Shown: one piece after another, positions 36,290 through 44,345 of the stretch
Position numbering within the stretch: the first letter of the stretch is position 1
Layout of the letters: the number at the start of each line of letters is the position of its first letter
Assembly: GCA_023488905.1 (NCBI GenBank)
Contig: JAMDCQ010000018.1
Location: 40,474 to 104,473 of the forward strand
Origin: Candidatus Bathyarchaeota archaeon
Lineage (GTDB): Archaea > Thermoproteota > Bathyarchaeia > Bathyarchaeales > Bathycorpusculaceae
DNA: 64,000 bases
Direction of reading: 5' to 3'
Program-made: the position numbers and the translations under genes
The notes under the pieces: model-generated
What the model saw: only the letters and a program-made list of their open reading frames with translations
Databases searched by the model: none
Told to the model about the DNA's origin: nothing

Positions 36290-37543
36290 TTGACGGAAGC
36301 AAACCTCCAATTCTCAACATCCGACCAAGCAAAAAACTGGCTAGAAAACCAAACAACCACAGTCCTAACCCCCGTACACGCCAAAGCCAAAGAACTACGC
36401 GACAACCTAAACCTCCAAATCCACGCCCTAACCGAAGTAAGCAAACTCCTCTTTGATGTCAGCTCTAAAGAGATTGAGCGGCGAAACATGAAAGTCTACA
36501 ACCGTGCCCGGGCGTTAAACAAGCTTGCGCGCGTGTTCCTTGATAGATTGAAAAAAATTCCTGCACCCGACCAGGTCTCTTATGAATCCATCAGTAAGTA
36601 TGTACAGGAAACCCAGAAGATTCTTTTTGTTACTGACATTGACTTGAAGAATTGGTTCCCGAGAATCTCGCCCTACTTTATCATGGATCGACGAAAATTC
36701 TTGGCGGTATACGAAAAAACCAAGCAAACATACATGGCTCTAAATGATTTCGTAACAAAAGAATACGTAAAAACAAAAACACTTGAAGAAGCCTTACATG
36801 AACTAAACACGCTTCAAGACATAGAAAAACAACTAATGACCCTTCAACAAGACAAGGACACAATAAAAAACGAACGTGTCCCCCTTGAACAAGAAATAGC
36901 TCAGTTAGAGAAACAAATCGAGGACCTAAAAAGCAAGGGACCCATTGACAAACTTAACCTCGTACACGCCGAAATCGAAAACCTCAACAACGAACTAAAA
37001 AATACACTTCGCCATCTTCAAAAACCCTTTATCAAGATGCAGGCGCTTGCCACTTCTGGAGGCGGAGGAGGCATAACACCCGACGAACTCAAAAAAATCA
37101 ACCAGTATTTAGACAACCCCTTTGATGCGCTTGTGACTGAAAAGTCTGGTTATCCCGAGTTAAGTGAGATACTGGAAAAATTGGAAGGCATGCTTGCGAA
37201 AGACACGCTTAAGCTTAAAGCTGACAAAGCCCGAAAAGCCGAACAAACAATAGATGAAATACTGCATAAAAACGCCTTAGATAGCTTGCAGATTCGCTGT
37301 GTCGAGATGGCAACAAACCGCGACCAGCTAGTGTTGTCATCAAAGATGGATGAAATAAACCGCAACTTAGCGCAATACCACGAGCAGCTTAACCTGCTTA
37401 AAGCGCGGAAAACCAGCGTGGAAACCCACGAGACCGTCAAAGCCAACTCGTACCAAGAAACGGTGGATAAAATAAGTAACCTTAAACGCTCCATCGAACG
37501 GGACGTTTACGCGGCGACGGGGAAAAAAATCCAAATCACCTAA
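36290..37543 (+). CDS. Archaeal coiled-coil protein of unknown function
   Basis: A 417-residue soluble protein made mostly of charged helices. Coiled coil is likely at about 165-250 and 345-410. A Gly-rich hinge (SGGGGGITPDEL) sits near residue 262. No membrane segment or catalytic motif is visible. Start is TTG at 36290. A TATA-like AAATACATAAA at about 36245 leaves a short leader. The 3' end overlaps the convergent reductase gene by eight bases. I do not recognise a named family. A structural or scaffold role is a guess. Confidence 0.75.
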   Translation: MTEANLQFSTSDQAKNWLENQTTTVLTPVHAKAKELRDNLNLQIHALTEVSKLLFDVSSKEIERRNMKVYNRARALNKLARVFLDRLKKIPAPDQVSYESISKYVQETQKILFVTDIDLKNWFPRISPYFIMDRRKFLAVYEKTKQTYMALNDFVTKEYVKTKTLEEALHELNTLQDIEKQLMTLQQDKDTIKNERVPLEQEIAQLEKQIEDLKSKGPIDKLNLVHAEIENLNNELKNTLRHLQKPFIKMQALATSGGGGGITPDELKKINQYLDNPFDALVTEKSGYPELSEILEKLEGMLAKDTLKLKADKARKAEQTIDEILHKNALDSLQIRCVEMATNRDQLVLSSKMDEINRNLAQYHEQLNLLKARKTSVETHETVKANSYQETVDKISNLKRSIERDVYAATGKKIQIT

Positions 37544-38195
37544 CCTCGTAGACCAGCAGGGCATGTCCTTTTACTTTTTTAGTCCGCGTAAGCCGCAGTT
37601 TTAGAGGCTGGTTTAAGCTTCGGAATAGACTCACTGCTTTTTTGCCTACGATTTGAGGGGCAACAAACAGTTGGATCTCATTTACCAAGCCTTGTTCTAA
37701 GAGTACACTGGCTAAAACGCCGCCTGTATCGGTGACTATGGTGGAAATTCCATAGCGCGTGTTGAGTTCTTCCAGCGCTGCCCTGTAATCAACATGGTCG
37801 CTGCCTGCAACGATGTAGTCGTAGTTGCGTTCCTTGAGATACTCCAAATAGCCTTTGGGTGTAGTGCTGGAAACCAGTATGATGACGTCTTTGCCGTAAC
37901 CTGATTGCCTATAGACATGCAGTAACCCCCTAAGTTTAGCTCGGCTATCTGCAATAGCCCAATATGGTCGATTATTGTCCTCTTTGATTACTGGCTTCAC
38001 GAAGTCACTAGGCTGCTCCGCTGGGACTGTTTTCATGAAAATTTCTATACCCGATTTTGCGGTATCTGACCCGGCGAGCATTGCCTGCGCACCTATTGCG
38101 CCTGCAACCTCGTAATGTAGCGCTATATCTACGTCGAAATCCTTAATTGCGCCATCAACGCTAACTGAGTTGTACACGACCACTTTTGGCAACAT
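37536..38195 (-). CDS. RibD C-terminal-type reductase, archaeal riboflavin pathway (ArfC-like)
   Basis: A 219-residue protein with the RibD C-terminal/dihydrofolate-reductase-like fold: VVVYNSVSVDGAI at the N-terminus, MLAGSDTAKSGIE, YDYIVAGSDHVDY, IVTDTGGVLASVLLEQGLVNE, and VAPQIVGKKA. In archaea this family is 2,5-diamino-6-ribosylamino-4(3H)-pyrimidinone 5'-phosphate reductase, which reduces the ribose in riboflavin and F420 synthesis using NAD(P)H. The stand-alone length (about 220) fits the archaeal enzyme. It is divergent from the ABC exporter. The final bases overlap the convergent coiled-coil gene. Confidence 0.87.
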   Translation of the reverse strand: MLPKVVVYNSVSVDGAIKDFDVDIALHYEVAGAIGAQAMLAGSDTAKSGIEIFMKTVPAEQPSDFVKPVIKEDNNRPYWAIADSRAKLRGLLHVYRQSGYGKDVIILVSSTTPKGYLEYLKERNYDYIVAGSDHVDYRAALEELNTRYGISTIVTDTGGVLASVLLEQGLVNEIQLFVAPQIVGKKAVSLFRSLNQPLKLRLTRTKKVKGHALLVYEVR

Positions 38196-38331
38196 ACCTA
38201 AAATTGTTGTGTGCTGTGTATTTGAGGCTTTTTTGGCATGTTAACGCAAAAAAGCAGCCAATGCAAAACCTGATAAATGGTTATTATACACTAACTCCCA
38301 ACAAAAAACCGATTATTAGAGGCCTAAACGG

Positions 38332-39342
38332 TTGCAGAATGAAAATGCCATCCAAGCAATCGATCTAACAAAAACATTCAAAATCAAGTCACCCCCAAGC
38401 AGCGGCCACTTTGTACGAAGGAAAACGCTGTCAGTAAACGCAGTGGACAACCTTAACCTGTCAATAAAAAAAGGCCAATTGTTCGGGTTACTGGGACCAA
38501 ACGGTGCAGGGAAAACCACACTCGTCAAAATGCTGTGCACACTCCTCCCTCCTGACAGCGGCACCGCCACAGTCAACGGATACGACATAGTCAAGCAACC
38601 CATGCAGGTTAAACGGTCTTTAGGCACGCTTTTCAGCGTGGGCGAACGGGGCTTTTTTTGGCGCCTAAACGGGTACCGCAACTTGGAGTTCTTTGCAGCC
38701 ATATATAACGTGCCAAGGCAGAAACGTCAGGAACGCATCATGGATGTGCTGAAATTGGTTGGTTTGGAGGGCAGCGCTTTTGACCTCTACCAGCGGTATT
38801 CGGGCGGTATGAAACGCAAACTCGCTTTGGCACGGACGTTACTGGCTGACCCACCGATATTGTTGTTGGATGAGCCGACTGTGGGTTTAGATGTAATTTC
38901 TTCTCGCAACATCCGCGAGTTTGTACGCAACACAGTTAAAGAAACAGGCAAAACCATACTCTACACAACCCACTACATCGAAGAGGCAGCGAATATATGC
39001 GACCAAATCGGTATCCTCCGCCGAGGCCGCCTCATAGCCTGCGACACCCCAAACGCAATCCGAGCCATGATCAAACAAAGTGAACTTGTCTATGTTGTTG
39101 TGGAAGAAATTACTTCGGACCAAATTGAAAGAATGCGATCGTTGCCAGCGATAACCAGCCTAACTGAAAATGATGAATATGCCATGGGTAACCAGAGGGG
39201 ATTTTGTCTCGAACTGAGAAGCGTAGACCAAGTCCCAGCAATCTTTGACTTTCTGTTTAAGGAAAAAATCAAGTTGGTGAACTTCCGCCGCGAAGAACCC
39301 ACATTAGAAGATGCGTTTATCGAGTTGACGGGGAGGCCATAG
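38332..39342 (+). CDS. ABC-2 type exporter, ATP-binding protein
   Basis: A 336-residue ATPase of the DrrA/NodI type. Walker A is LLGPNGAGKTTL, the signature is YSGGMKRKLALAR, Walker B is ILLLDEPTVGLD, and the switch His is in YTTHYIEEA. The C-terminal extension (about 240-336) is typical of DrrA-like proteins. A TTG at 38332 is supported by GAGG (38319-38322) nine bases upstream. It is followed one base after its stop by the permease. Exported substrate is unknown: drugs, lipids or glycans are all known for the group. Confidence 0.92.
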   Translation: MQNENAIQAIDLTKTFKIKSPPSSGHFVRRKTLSVNAVDNLNLSIKKGQLFGLLGPNGAGKTTLVKMLCTLLPPDSGTATVNGYDIVKQPMQVKRSLGTLFSVGERGFFWRLNGYRNLEFFAAIYNVPRQKRQERIMDVLKLVGLEGSAFDLYQRYSGGMKRKLALARTLLADPPILLLDEPTVGLDVISSRNIREFVRNTVKETGKTILYTTHYIEEAANICDQIGILRRGRLIACDTPNAIRAMIKQSELVYVVVEEITSDQIERMRSLPAITSLTENDEYAMGNQRGFCLELRSVDQVPAIFDFLFKEKIKLVNFRREEPTLEDAFIELTGRP

Positions 39343-39343
39343 C

Positions 39344-40141
39344 TTGGGGTTCTGGGCTGAACTGGAAAAAATCTACTACTTCATGAAACGCGACATAATC
39401 AGCTTCAGCACCTACAAAACCAACATAGCAATCCTCGTCGCCACCGCATTGTTCGGCGCATTATCCTTCGCGTATCTGGGCTCAAATGCTTCGATGCAGG
39501 CTGTGCTGGAACTCTACAATATGGACTTAACCACGTATTTACTCATCGGTTTAGCGTTTAACAGTTACCTCAGCCAAAGCCTCACACTCGTCCAGAAAAC
39601 CATCAATCCATGGGCGCTAGAGGAAGTGCTGGTTTCCCCAACCAGTTTACGCACTTTTATCGTTGGGAGTTCGCTTTGGGGTTTCATATGGAGCACTGCG
39701 GTCGTGGTGGTTTACCTCGCTATCGGCGTATTCATTTTCGGCATCTCGCTGAACATCAATGTTTTGGGTACGCTGATTGTTTTAGCATTGGGCATCGGAA
39801 CCTTCATCGGTTTCAGCATGATAGGCGCAGGCATCCTCATCTTAACCAAACAGGGCGACCCCGTAACCGCGCTCATAACCATAGCCACAACCCTCTTCGG
39901 AAACGTCCTCTTTCCCCCGCAAGTCATGCCCACAGCCCTGCAAACCATCTCATACCTGCTACCGCAATACTACTTCTTCACCTCCATACGCCTGATGCTG
40001 ACGGGTTGGACGATACCTATGATACTGCCGTATCTGCTGGTTCTGGCGTTTATGTGCGCAGTTATTCTGCCGCTTGGGTACGGCGTGTACGCTTGGTGCC
40101 TAAAAACGGCGAGAAAAAACGGAACACTATCATGGTTTTAG
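39344..40141 (+). CDS. ABC-2 type exporter, membrane permease
   Basis: A 265-residue permease with six membrane helices. It has the ABC-2 family pattern (EEVLVSPTSLRTFIVGS in the cytoplasmic loop, and FPPQVMPTALQTISYLLPQYYF before the last helices). A TTG start at 39344 comes one base after the ATPase stop, with GGGAGG inside the end of that gene. The two genes form an exporter pair. Confidence 0.9.
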   Translation: MGFWAELEKIYYFMKRDIISFSTYKTNIAILVATALFGALSFAYLGSNASMQAVLELYNMDLTTYLLIGLAFNSYLSQSLTLVQKTINPWALEEVLVSPTSLRTFIVGSSLWGFIWSTAVVVVYLAIGVFIFGISLNINVLGTLIVLALGIGTFIGFSMIGAGILILTKQGDPVTALITIATTLFGNVLFPPQVMPTALQTISYLLPQYYFFTSIRLMLTGWTIPMILPYLLVLAFMCAVILPLGYGVYAWCLKTARKNGTLSWF

Positions 40142-40157
40142 TCTGAAAATCTTGGGC

Positions 40158-40195
40158 AAAAAATAAAAGGATGTTACATGTTACATTCTACATGT
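40158..40195 (+). promoter_or_regulatory. TATA box and ACATGT repeats before vapBC
   Basis: AAAAATAAAAGG (about 40160-40170) looks like a TATA box. Two ACATGT palindromes (40176-40181 and 40190-40195) eight bases apart overlap the likely transcription start. This fits autorepression by the antitoxin. Confidence 0.5.
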
Positions 40196-40198
40196 GGA

Positions 40199-40441
40199 AT
40201 GTTGATGAAGGTAATTCAAACTACAATCTCTGAAGCTGAGCACAAGCTACTAGAAGAGTACGCTAAAAAGAATTTCAAAAGCATAAAGGAGGTCGTTCGT
40301 GAAGCAATACGAACAACAATAGAAGGCACAGTAAATCCCGACGACCCAGTCTTCACTTGCCCACCCAGCTCCAAACGCACCGGAAAAGTAGACCGCGGCT
40401 CAATTGACCACGATAAGCACCTCTATGGTGAAAAAGCGTGA
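40199..40441 (+). CDS. vapB: VapB-type antitoxin
   Basis: An 80-residue protein. The N-terminal half (VIQTTISEAEHKLLEEYAKKN, then SIKEVVREAIRTTIEG) has the strand-helix-helix pattern of a ribbon-helix-helix antitoxin. The C-terminal half is polar and probably binds the toxin. Start is an ATG at 40199 or 40205, with a leaderless or very short leader. It overlaps the toxin start by four bases. It should neutralise VapC and repress its own promoter through the nearby ACATGT repeats. Confidence 0.82.
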   Translation: MLMKVIQTTISEAEHKLLEEYAKKNFKSIKEVVREAIRTTIEGTVNPDDPVFTCPPSSKRTGKVDRGSIDHDKHLYGEKA

Positions 40442-40848
40442 TATTCGTCGACACCAGTGCTTGGTATGCAATAGAAGTAGAAGACGACTTAAACCATCAA
40501 GCGGCACATAATTTTCTTACTAAAATCGCGTCAGGAAAATTCGGCATAGCAATAACAACCGATTACATAATCGACGAAACACTCACATTGTTACGAACAA
40601 GAAGAGATTTAGCCTCAGCGTTATCTTTCATCGACAAAGTGACAAAAAGCAAAAGCATCAGAGTGTTCTGGATAAATGAAGACCTCTTTCAGAAAACACT
40701 CGAAGTGTTCAAAAAATCTAATGGCAAAACTTGGAACTTTACAGACTGCACAAGCTTTGCCCTAATGAGAGAACTGAACGTTAAGGATGCATTTAGTTTC
40801 GATGCTCACTTTAATCAAGCAGGCTTCAGTATGCTTCCAAAAGAGTAA
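40438..40848 (+). CDS. vapC: VapC-type PIN-domain ribonuclease toxin
   Basis: A 136-residue PIN-domain protein. The acidic active site is visible: D5 in FVDTSAW, E47 in IIDETLTLL, D103 in NFTDCTSFA and D122 in FSFDAHF. PIN toxins cleave tRNA or rRNA and are held in check by the upstream antitoxin. A GTG at 40438 overlaps the antitoxin stop (GTGA), giving translational coupling. It is convergent with pheT, six bases from its stop. Confidence 0.93.
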   Translation: MIFVDTSAWYAIEVEDDLNHQAAHNFLTKIASGKFGIAITTDYIIDETLTLLRTRRDLASALSFIDKVTKSKSIRVFWINEDLFQKTLEVFKKSNGKTWNFTDCTSFALMRELNVKDAFSFDAHFNQAGFSMLPKE

Positions 40849-40853
40849 ATAAA

Positions 40854-42554
40854 CTACTTTTTATAAGAAAGAATTGCGCAGAAGTTGATTTCAAATGCTG
40901 CGGTGGGATTTTCAAGTTTCCACGCTTCAAGTACAGCAGGATTAACTTCCCCCACAACACCCACTTCAACTCCGCCTGCGATGACTTTGCCCACTCTGCC
41001 CTCGATAAAGCTGGGGTGTGCCGTCTCTTTGATTTGCCACTCAACGCCGAAATTAGCCATGAATGAGTCCAGTGTCGATTTTATTTCGCTAAAGCTCGCG
41101 TTCGGATGCGCCGTTATTGCTGCAAGCCAGTCTTCGTCGCGTGTCCGCGTCTCCTTAGTCTCATCTAGCAATGTGACTTTGCCTAGTTCGAAGATTTTCT
41201 GGGGGAATTCGACGGATTGGTTGATGCTGAGGAACTCCATGAGGCTTGGCAGTAGCCAGTTGCGGAGGCAGTTCATTGTGATGACTTTGGGGTTGGATAA
41301 CTCTACGATTTTGGTAGGTGGAACCTGCATCTTTTGGAAGAGTGCGTCTTGGTTGGTGAGTGTGGTGTTGAGGACTTCTTGGTAGCCAAGCCCAACCATC
41401 AAATCCCGCGCGACATCGATTAGGCGCTGGTCAGGTTTTGCTTTGCCAGTAGTGGGTAACTCTCGCCAGAGCGGCTCGATGTTGTTGTAGCCGTATGCAA
41501 TGGCGACATCTTCGATTATGTCCACTTGGTGCATGACGTCCACGCGGTAGCAGGGAACCAGCACCGTGAGGCAATCCGCAGCCACTTTTTCAACGTCCAA
41601 CCCCGCGGTCATTAGGGCATCAGATATCTGTTCAGCAGATAACTTCAACCCCAAAAGGCGGTTGGTATCTTTTACGTTTAACTCGAAGCGTCGGTTGCTG
41701 AAATCAGGCGTAACAATAGTGTTTTCCGTGTACTTTGAGCCTTTTGGATAGTGGATGGTTGTGCTGTAGGATTTTCCCCCGCGGTCAATAAGCGCCAAAG
41801 TCACCAAATTCAGCGTATTCAAGACGGTTTTGTGTAGGGTGCCTGTGACTTCGACGAGGAGGTTGCGGGATTCCTCTGTGATTTTGCCCAAGTCATTGCT
41901 GTTGATGATGGGCGGGAAAGAGAGGGTTTTGCCTTCGCTGTCGTAGAGCATCGGGTAAAGCGAGTTCTTCTTTACGATGTGACCGTATTCTTGGCCTTTG
42001 GGGTGCTTCTCGAGAATCTCGTCTAAACCCATTTTCTCATCGAACCCTAACGGAACAAATCGCACATCAGATGGCTTAACCGCAGTGTACTCAATCGGCG
42101 GTTTGATGAGGTCGAGATTGTAGATGCCGATGCTGGTTTTTTGGCGGCTTCGACCATGGGTTTGATCGAGCTTATCCTGTAGGTGCATGATGCCTTTGAT
42201 TATGCCGTCAGAGAGGTGAATGTCTTTGACTGCGGCGCAGCAGATGTAGGGGCGGATGCCAAAAAGATTCGCGTTAACATTCACTTCCAAAACTGATTTG
42301 CCCGCGGAGTAAGCTTTGATACCTTTTTCTTGCCCCAAATACCCTCGAAGTGCACGGCTTAAGCCTTCTGCGCTCCAGAGGTCAGGTCGGTTTGTATCCT
42401 TCATTTCGATGCTGGCAGAGCCTTCTTTTTCGTCGAAGCCCTTTACTTCGGCTTTGACATAAGCGAGTATGTCATCTAATTTCTCCATGTCTCCGTTTAG
42501 GTTCACGTTTAGTAAACGTTGCAGCTCAAGGTAGTCTACATCTATTGTCGGCAT
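40854..42554 (-). CDS. pheT: Phenylalanyl-tRNA synthetase, beta subunit
   Basis: A 566-residue subunit of archaeal/eukaryotic type, shorter than the bacterial beta chain. It shows the N-terminal DYLELQRLLN motif, the B3/4 editing region around QTHGRSRQKTSIG, the B5 domain ending FELNVKDTNRLLGL, and the core motifs VDIIEDVAIAYGYNNI and LSNPKVITMNCLRNWLLPSL. It forms a hetero-tetramer with the alpha subunit encoded immediately upstream on the same strand. There is no gap between the two genes, so they share a transcript. Confidence 0.96.
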   Translation of the reverse strand: MPTIDVDYLELQRLLNVNLNGDMEKLDDILAYVKAEVKGFDEKEGSASIEMKDTNRPDLWSAEGLSRALRGYLGQEKGIKAYSAGKSVLEVNVNANLFGIRPYICCAAVKDIHLSDGIIKGIMHLQDKLDQTHGRSRQKTSIGIYNLDLIKPPIEYTAVKPSDVRFVPLGFDEKMGLDEILEKHPKGQEYGHIVKKNSLYPMLYDSEGKTLSFPPIINSNDLGKITEESRNLLVEVTGTLHKTVLNTLNLVTLALIDRGGKSYSTTIHYPKGSKYTENTIVTPDFSNRRFELNVKDTNRLLGLKLSAEQISDALMTAGLDVEKVAADCLTVLVPCYRVDVMHQVDIIEDVAIAYGYNNIEPLWRELPTTGKAKPDQRLIDVARDLMVGLGYQEVLNTTLTNQDALFQKMQVPPTKIVELSNPKVITMNCLRNWLLPSLMEFLSINQSVEFPQKIFELGKVTLLDETKETRTRDEDWLAAITAHPNASFSEIKSTLDSFMANFGVEWQIKETAHPSFIEGRVGKVIAGGVEVGVVGEVNPAVLEAWKLENPTAAFEINFCAILSYKK

Positions 42555-44084
42555 CTATGTCACCTGCTTTTTGCGTAGCCAATCAAGGTCTTGGCTAAAA
42601 ATCATCCTAATATCACTGATTCCCGAACGCATCATGAAAAGGCGATCAACACCCAACCCCCACGCGATAACCGGCACCTTAACGCCCAGTGGCTGTGTGA
42701 CTTCAGGGCGGAATATACCTGAACCGCCGAATTCGATCCAGCCATACCCCTCTTTGTAGGCGCTGAGTTCCACGCTGGGCTCAGTGAAGGGGAAGTAGTC
42801 GGGTTTGAAGCGGACTTTGTCGGCGCCAGCGATTTCCAATGCGAACTTGCCCAACACGCCGAGGAGGTCTTTTAGCGTCAAGTTTTCGTCAATTATGATG
42901 CCTTCCACTTGGTTGAATTCGCTGAGGTGAGTGCGGTCGGTGATTTCGGGGCGGTAGACGCGGGCTATGGAGAAGTGGCGGCTTGGCACCTCAAACTTGC
43001 CTGCCTCCAATGTTCGGGCGCTTAGACATGTGCCGTGTCCGCGCAGTATCAAGCGTTGGGCAGCCTCAAGCGAATAGCTATATCCCCAACCTGTGGAGCC
43101 AGTCTTCCAGCCGTTCTGGTGCGTCTCCTTAACTTGCTCAAGCGCTGTGGCGTGGCTTCCTACATCGCCATATTTTGGGTCTTTGATGTAGTAAATGTCG
43201 CTTGCTTCCCTTGCAGGGTGATCCTGAGGCACGTTAAGGGCGTCGAAATTAAAGAAACTAGTTTCCACCGCTGTACCCGTCATTTCTTGAAAGCCCAACT
43301 GCACAAGCTTAGCGCGAACTTCGTCGAGAAAGCTCAGATAGGGGTGTTTTTTTCCTGACCAAGTTTTCGCCACGGGCGCTTCTATGTTGTATTTTTGAAG
43401 TTTAATTTCACGCCATTTACCTGTAATTATGAGTTCAGGCGTTAGTTTGGTGACTTCTGGGGCTGCAGTGGTGGCTTCGGCTGCGGCTTTTTTTCCCTCT
43501 TCTGTGATTTTGAGGACGCGGCTTGTTTTGGGTTCAATAGTGGCAAGTTTACGTTTCTTTAACTGTTCAGCTGCGTCTTTGAGGACATCGCTTAAGTCGT
43601 CAAGCACCACCTGCTCTTTGCTGCAGACGTGTTTGAGGAGTGTTTCGTCGCATCCCTCTGGAATAATCACCTGGTGCAGAAAAGCCTCAGAGATGTTTAG
43701 CGTGTTGTCTTGAGAAGCATAAATTGCCCATTTCTTTCGGATAACCCAGCCCTGCGCTATCTGAACAAACTGCAGTTCAAGCCCCGCTTTTTTGGCTGCT
43801 TCACGCAAGTCGGCTTTACCGCCCATTTCTGCAACAGCGTGGATCAGTTTTCGTTCTGGTAAGCCGTTTTGGGCGTAGATTTTGCCTTCGGCTGTGAGTT
43901 TTATGATGTTTTGGGTGGCTGCCTGTATAGTCAGCAGGTTTTTTTCTTGCAGGGTTAATGCGGCGCGCATGACGGCAGCGTCTGGAAAACCGCAGGTTTC
44001 GACGAGTTGGTCTACTGAGGCTTTTCCTCCTTGTGTGTCTATTGCGGAGAGGATTTGCTGTTCCTGCGCTCTAAGTTCAACCAT
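42555..44084 (-). CDS. pheS: Phenylalanyl-tRNA synthetase, alpha subunit
   Basis: A 509-residue catalytic subunit of archaeal type. The first 220 residues hold winged-helix repeats (ELRAQEQQILSAIDTQGG and similar). The class II core has motif 2-like HFSIARVYRPEITDRTHLSEFNQ (split around it) and motif 3 GLGVDRLFMMR. FGGSGIFRPEV and FTEPSVEL are further core landmarks. The ATG at 44084 is chosen over a TTG 24 bases upstream. The gene lies directly before pheT on the minus strand. The 260-base gap to the next gene is AT-rich and carries TATTCCCCTTATTTAGG near 44204 but no gene. Confidence 0.96.
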   Translation of the reverse strand: MVELRAQEQQILSAIDTQGGKASVDQLVETCGFPDAAVMRAALTLQEKNLLTIQAATQNIIKLTAEGKIYAQNGLPERKLIHAVAEMGGKADLREAAKKAGLELQFVQIAQGWVIRKKWAIYASQDNTLNISEAFLHQVIIPEGCDETLLKHVCSKEQVVLDDLSDVLKDAAEQLKKRKLATIEPKTSRVLKITEEGKKAAAEATTAAPEVTKLTPELIITGKWREIKLQKYNIEAPVAKTWSGKKHPYLSFLDEVRAKLVQLGFQEMTGTAVETSFFNFDALNVPQDHPAREASDIYYIKDPKYGDVGSHATALEQVKETHQNGWKTGSTGWGYSYSLEAAQRLILRGHGTCLSARTLEAGKFEVPSRHFSIARVYRPEITDRTHLSEFNQVEGIIIDENLTLKDLLGVLGKFALEIAGADKVRFKPDYFPFTEPSVELSAYKEGYGWIEFGGSGIFRPEVTQPLGVKVPVIAWGLGVDRLFMMRSGISDIRMIFSQDLDWLRKKQVT

Positions 44085-44345
44085 ACATACGCAACCTTGT
44101 TTTGGCAAAGTCTGTTATTGGTTAACAGTAGTTCTTTCGCCTCAAATAAAAGCATGCTGATTTTTAGATAGCATGTGCAAAGAAGCAACTTTACTATTCC
44201 CCTTATTTAGGTATAAAGATCAAAAAATGTTATTCACTGCACATCCGCACAAATTTTTTTATTTCAAAGAACCCGTGTTGCTGTAATGACTCCTAAGCAT
44301 GCATACGTTCAACACTAAATTTCCCATTTGCAGGATGATTCATAG

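Noticed and set aside
39610..40146. 178-codon plus-strand frame inside the ABC permease gene
   Set aside because: Basic, His/Arg-rich shadow of the permease in another frame. No start signal.
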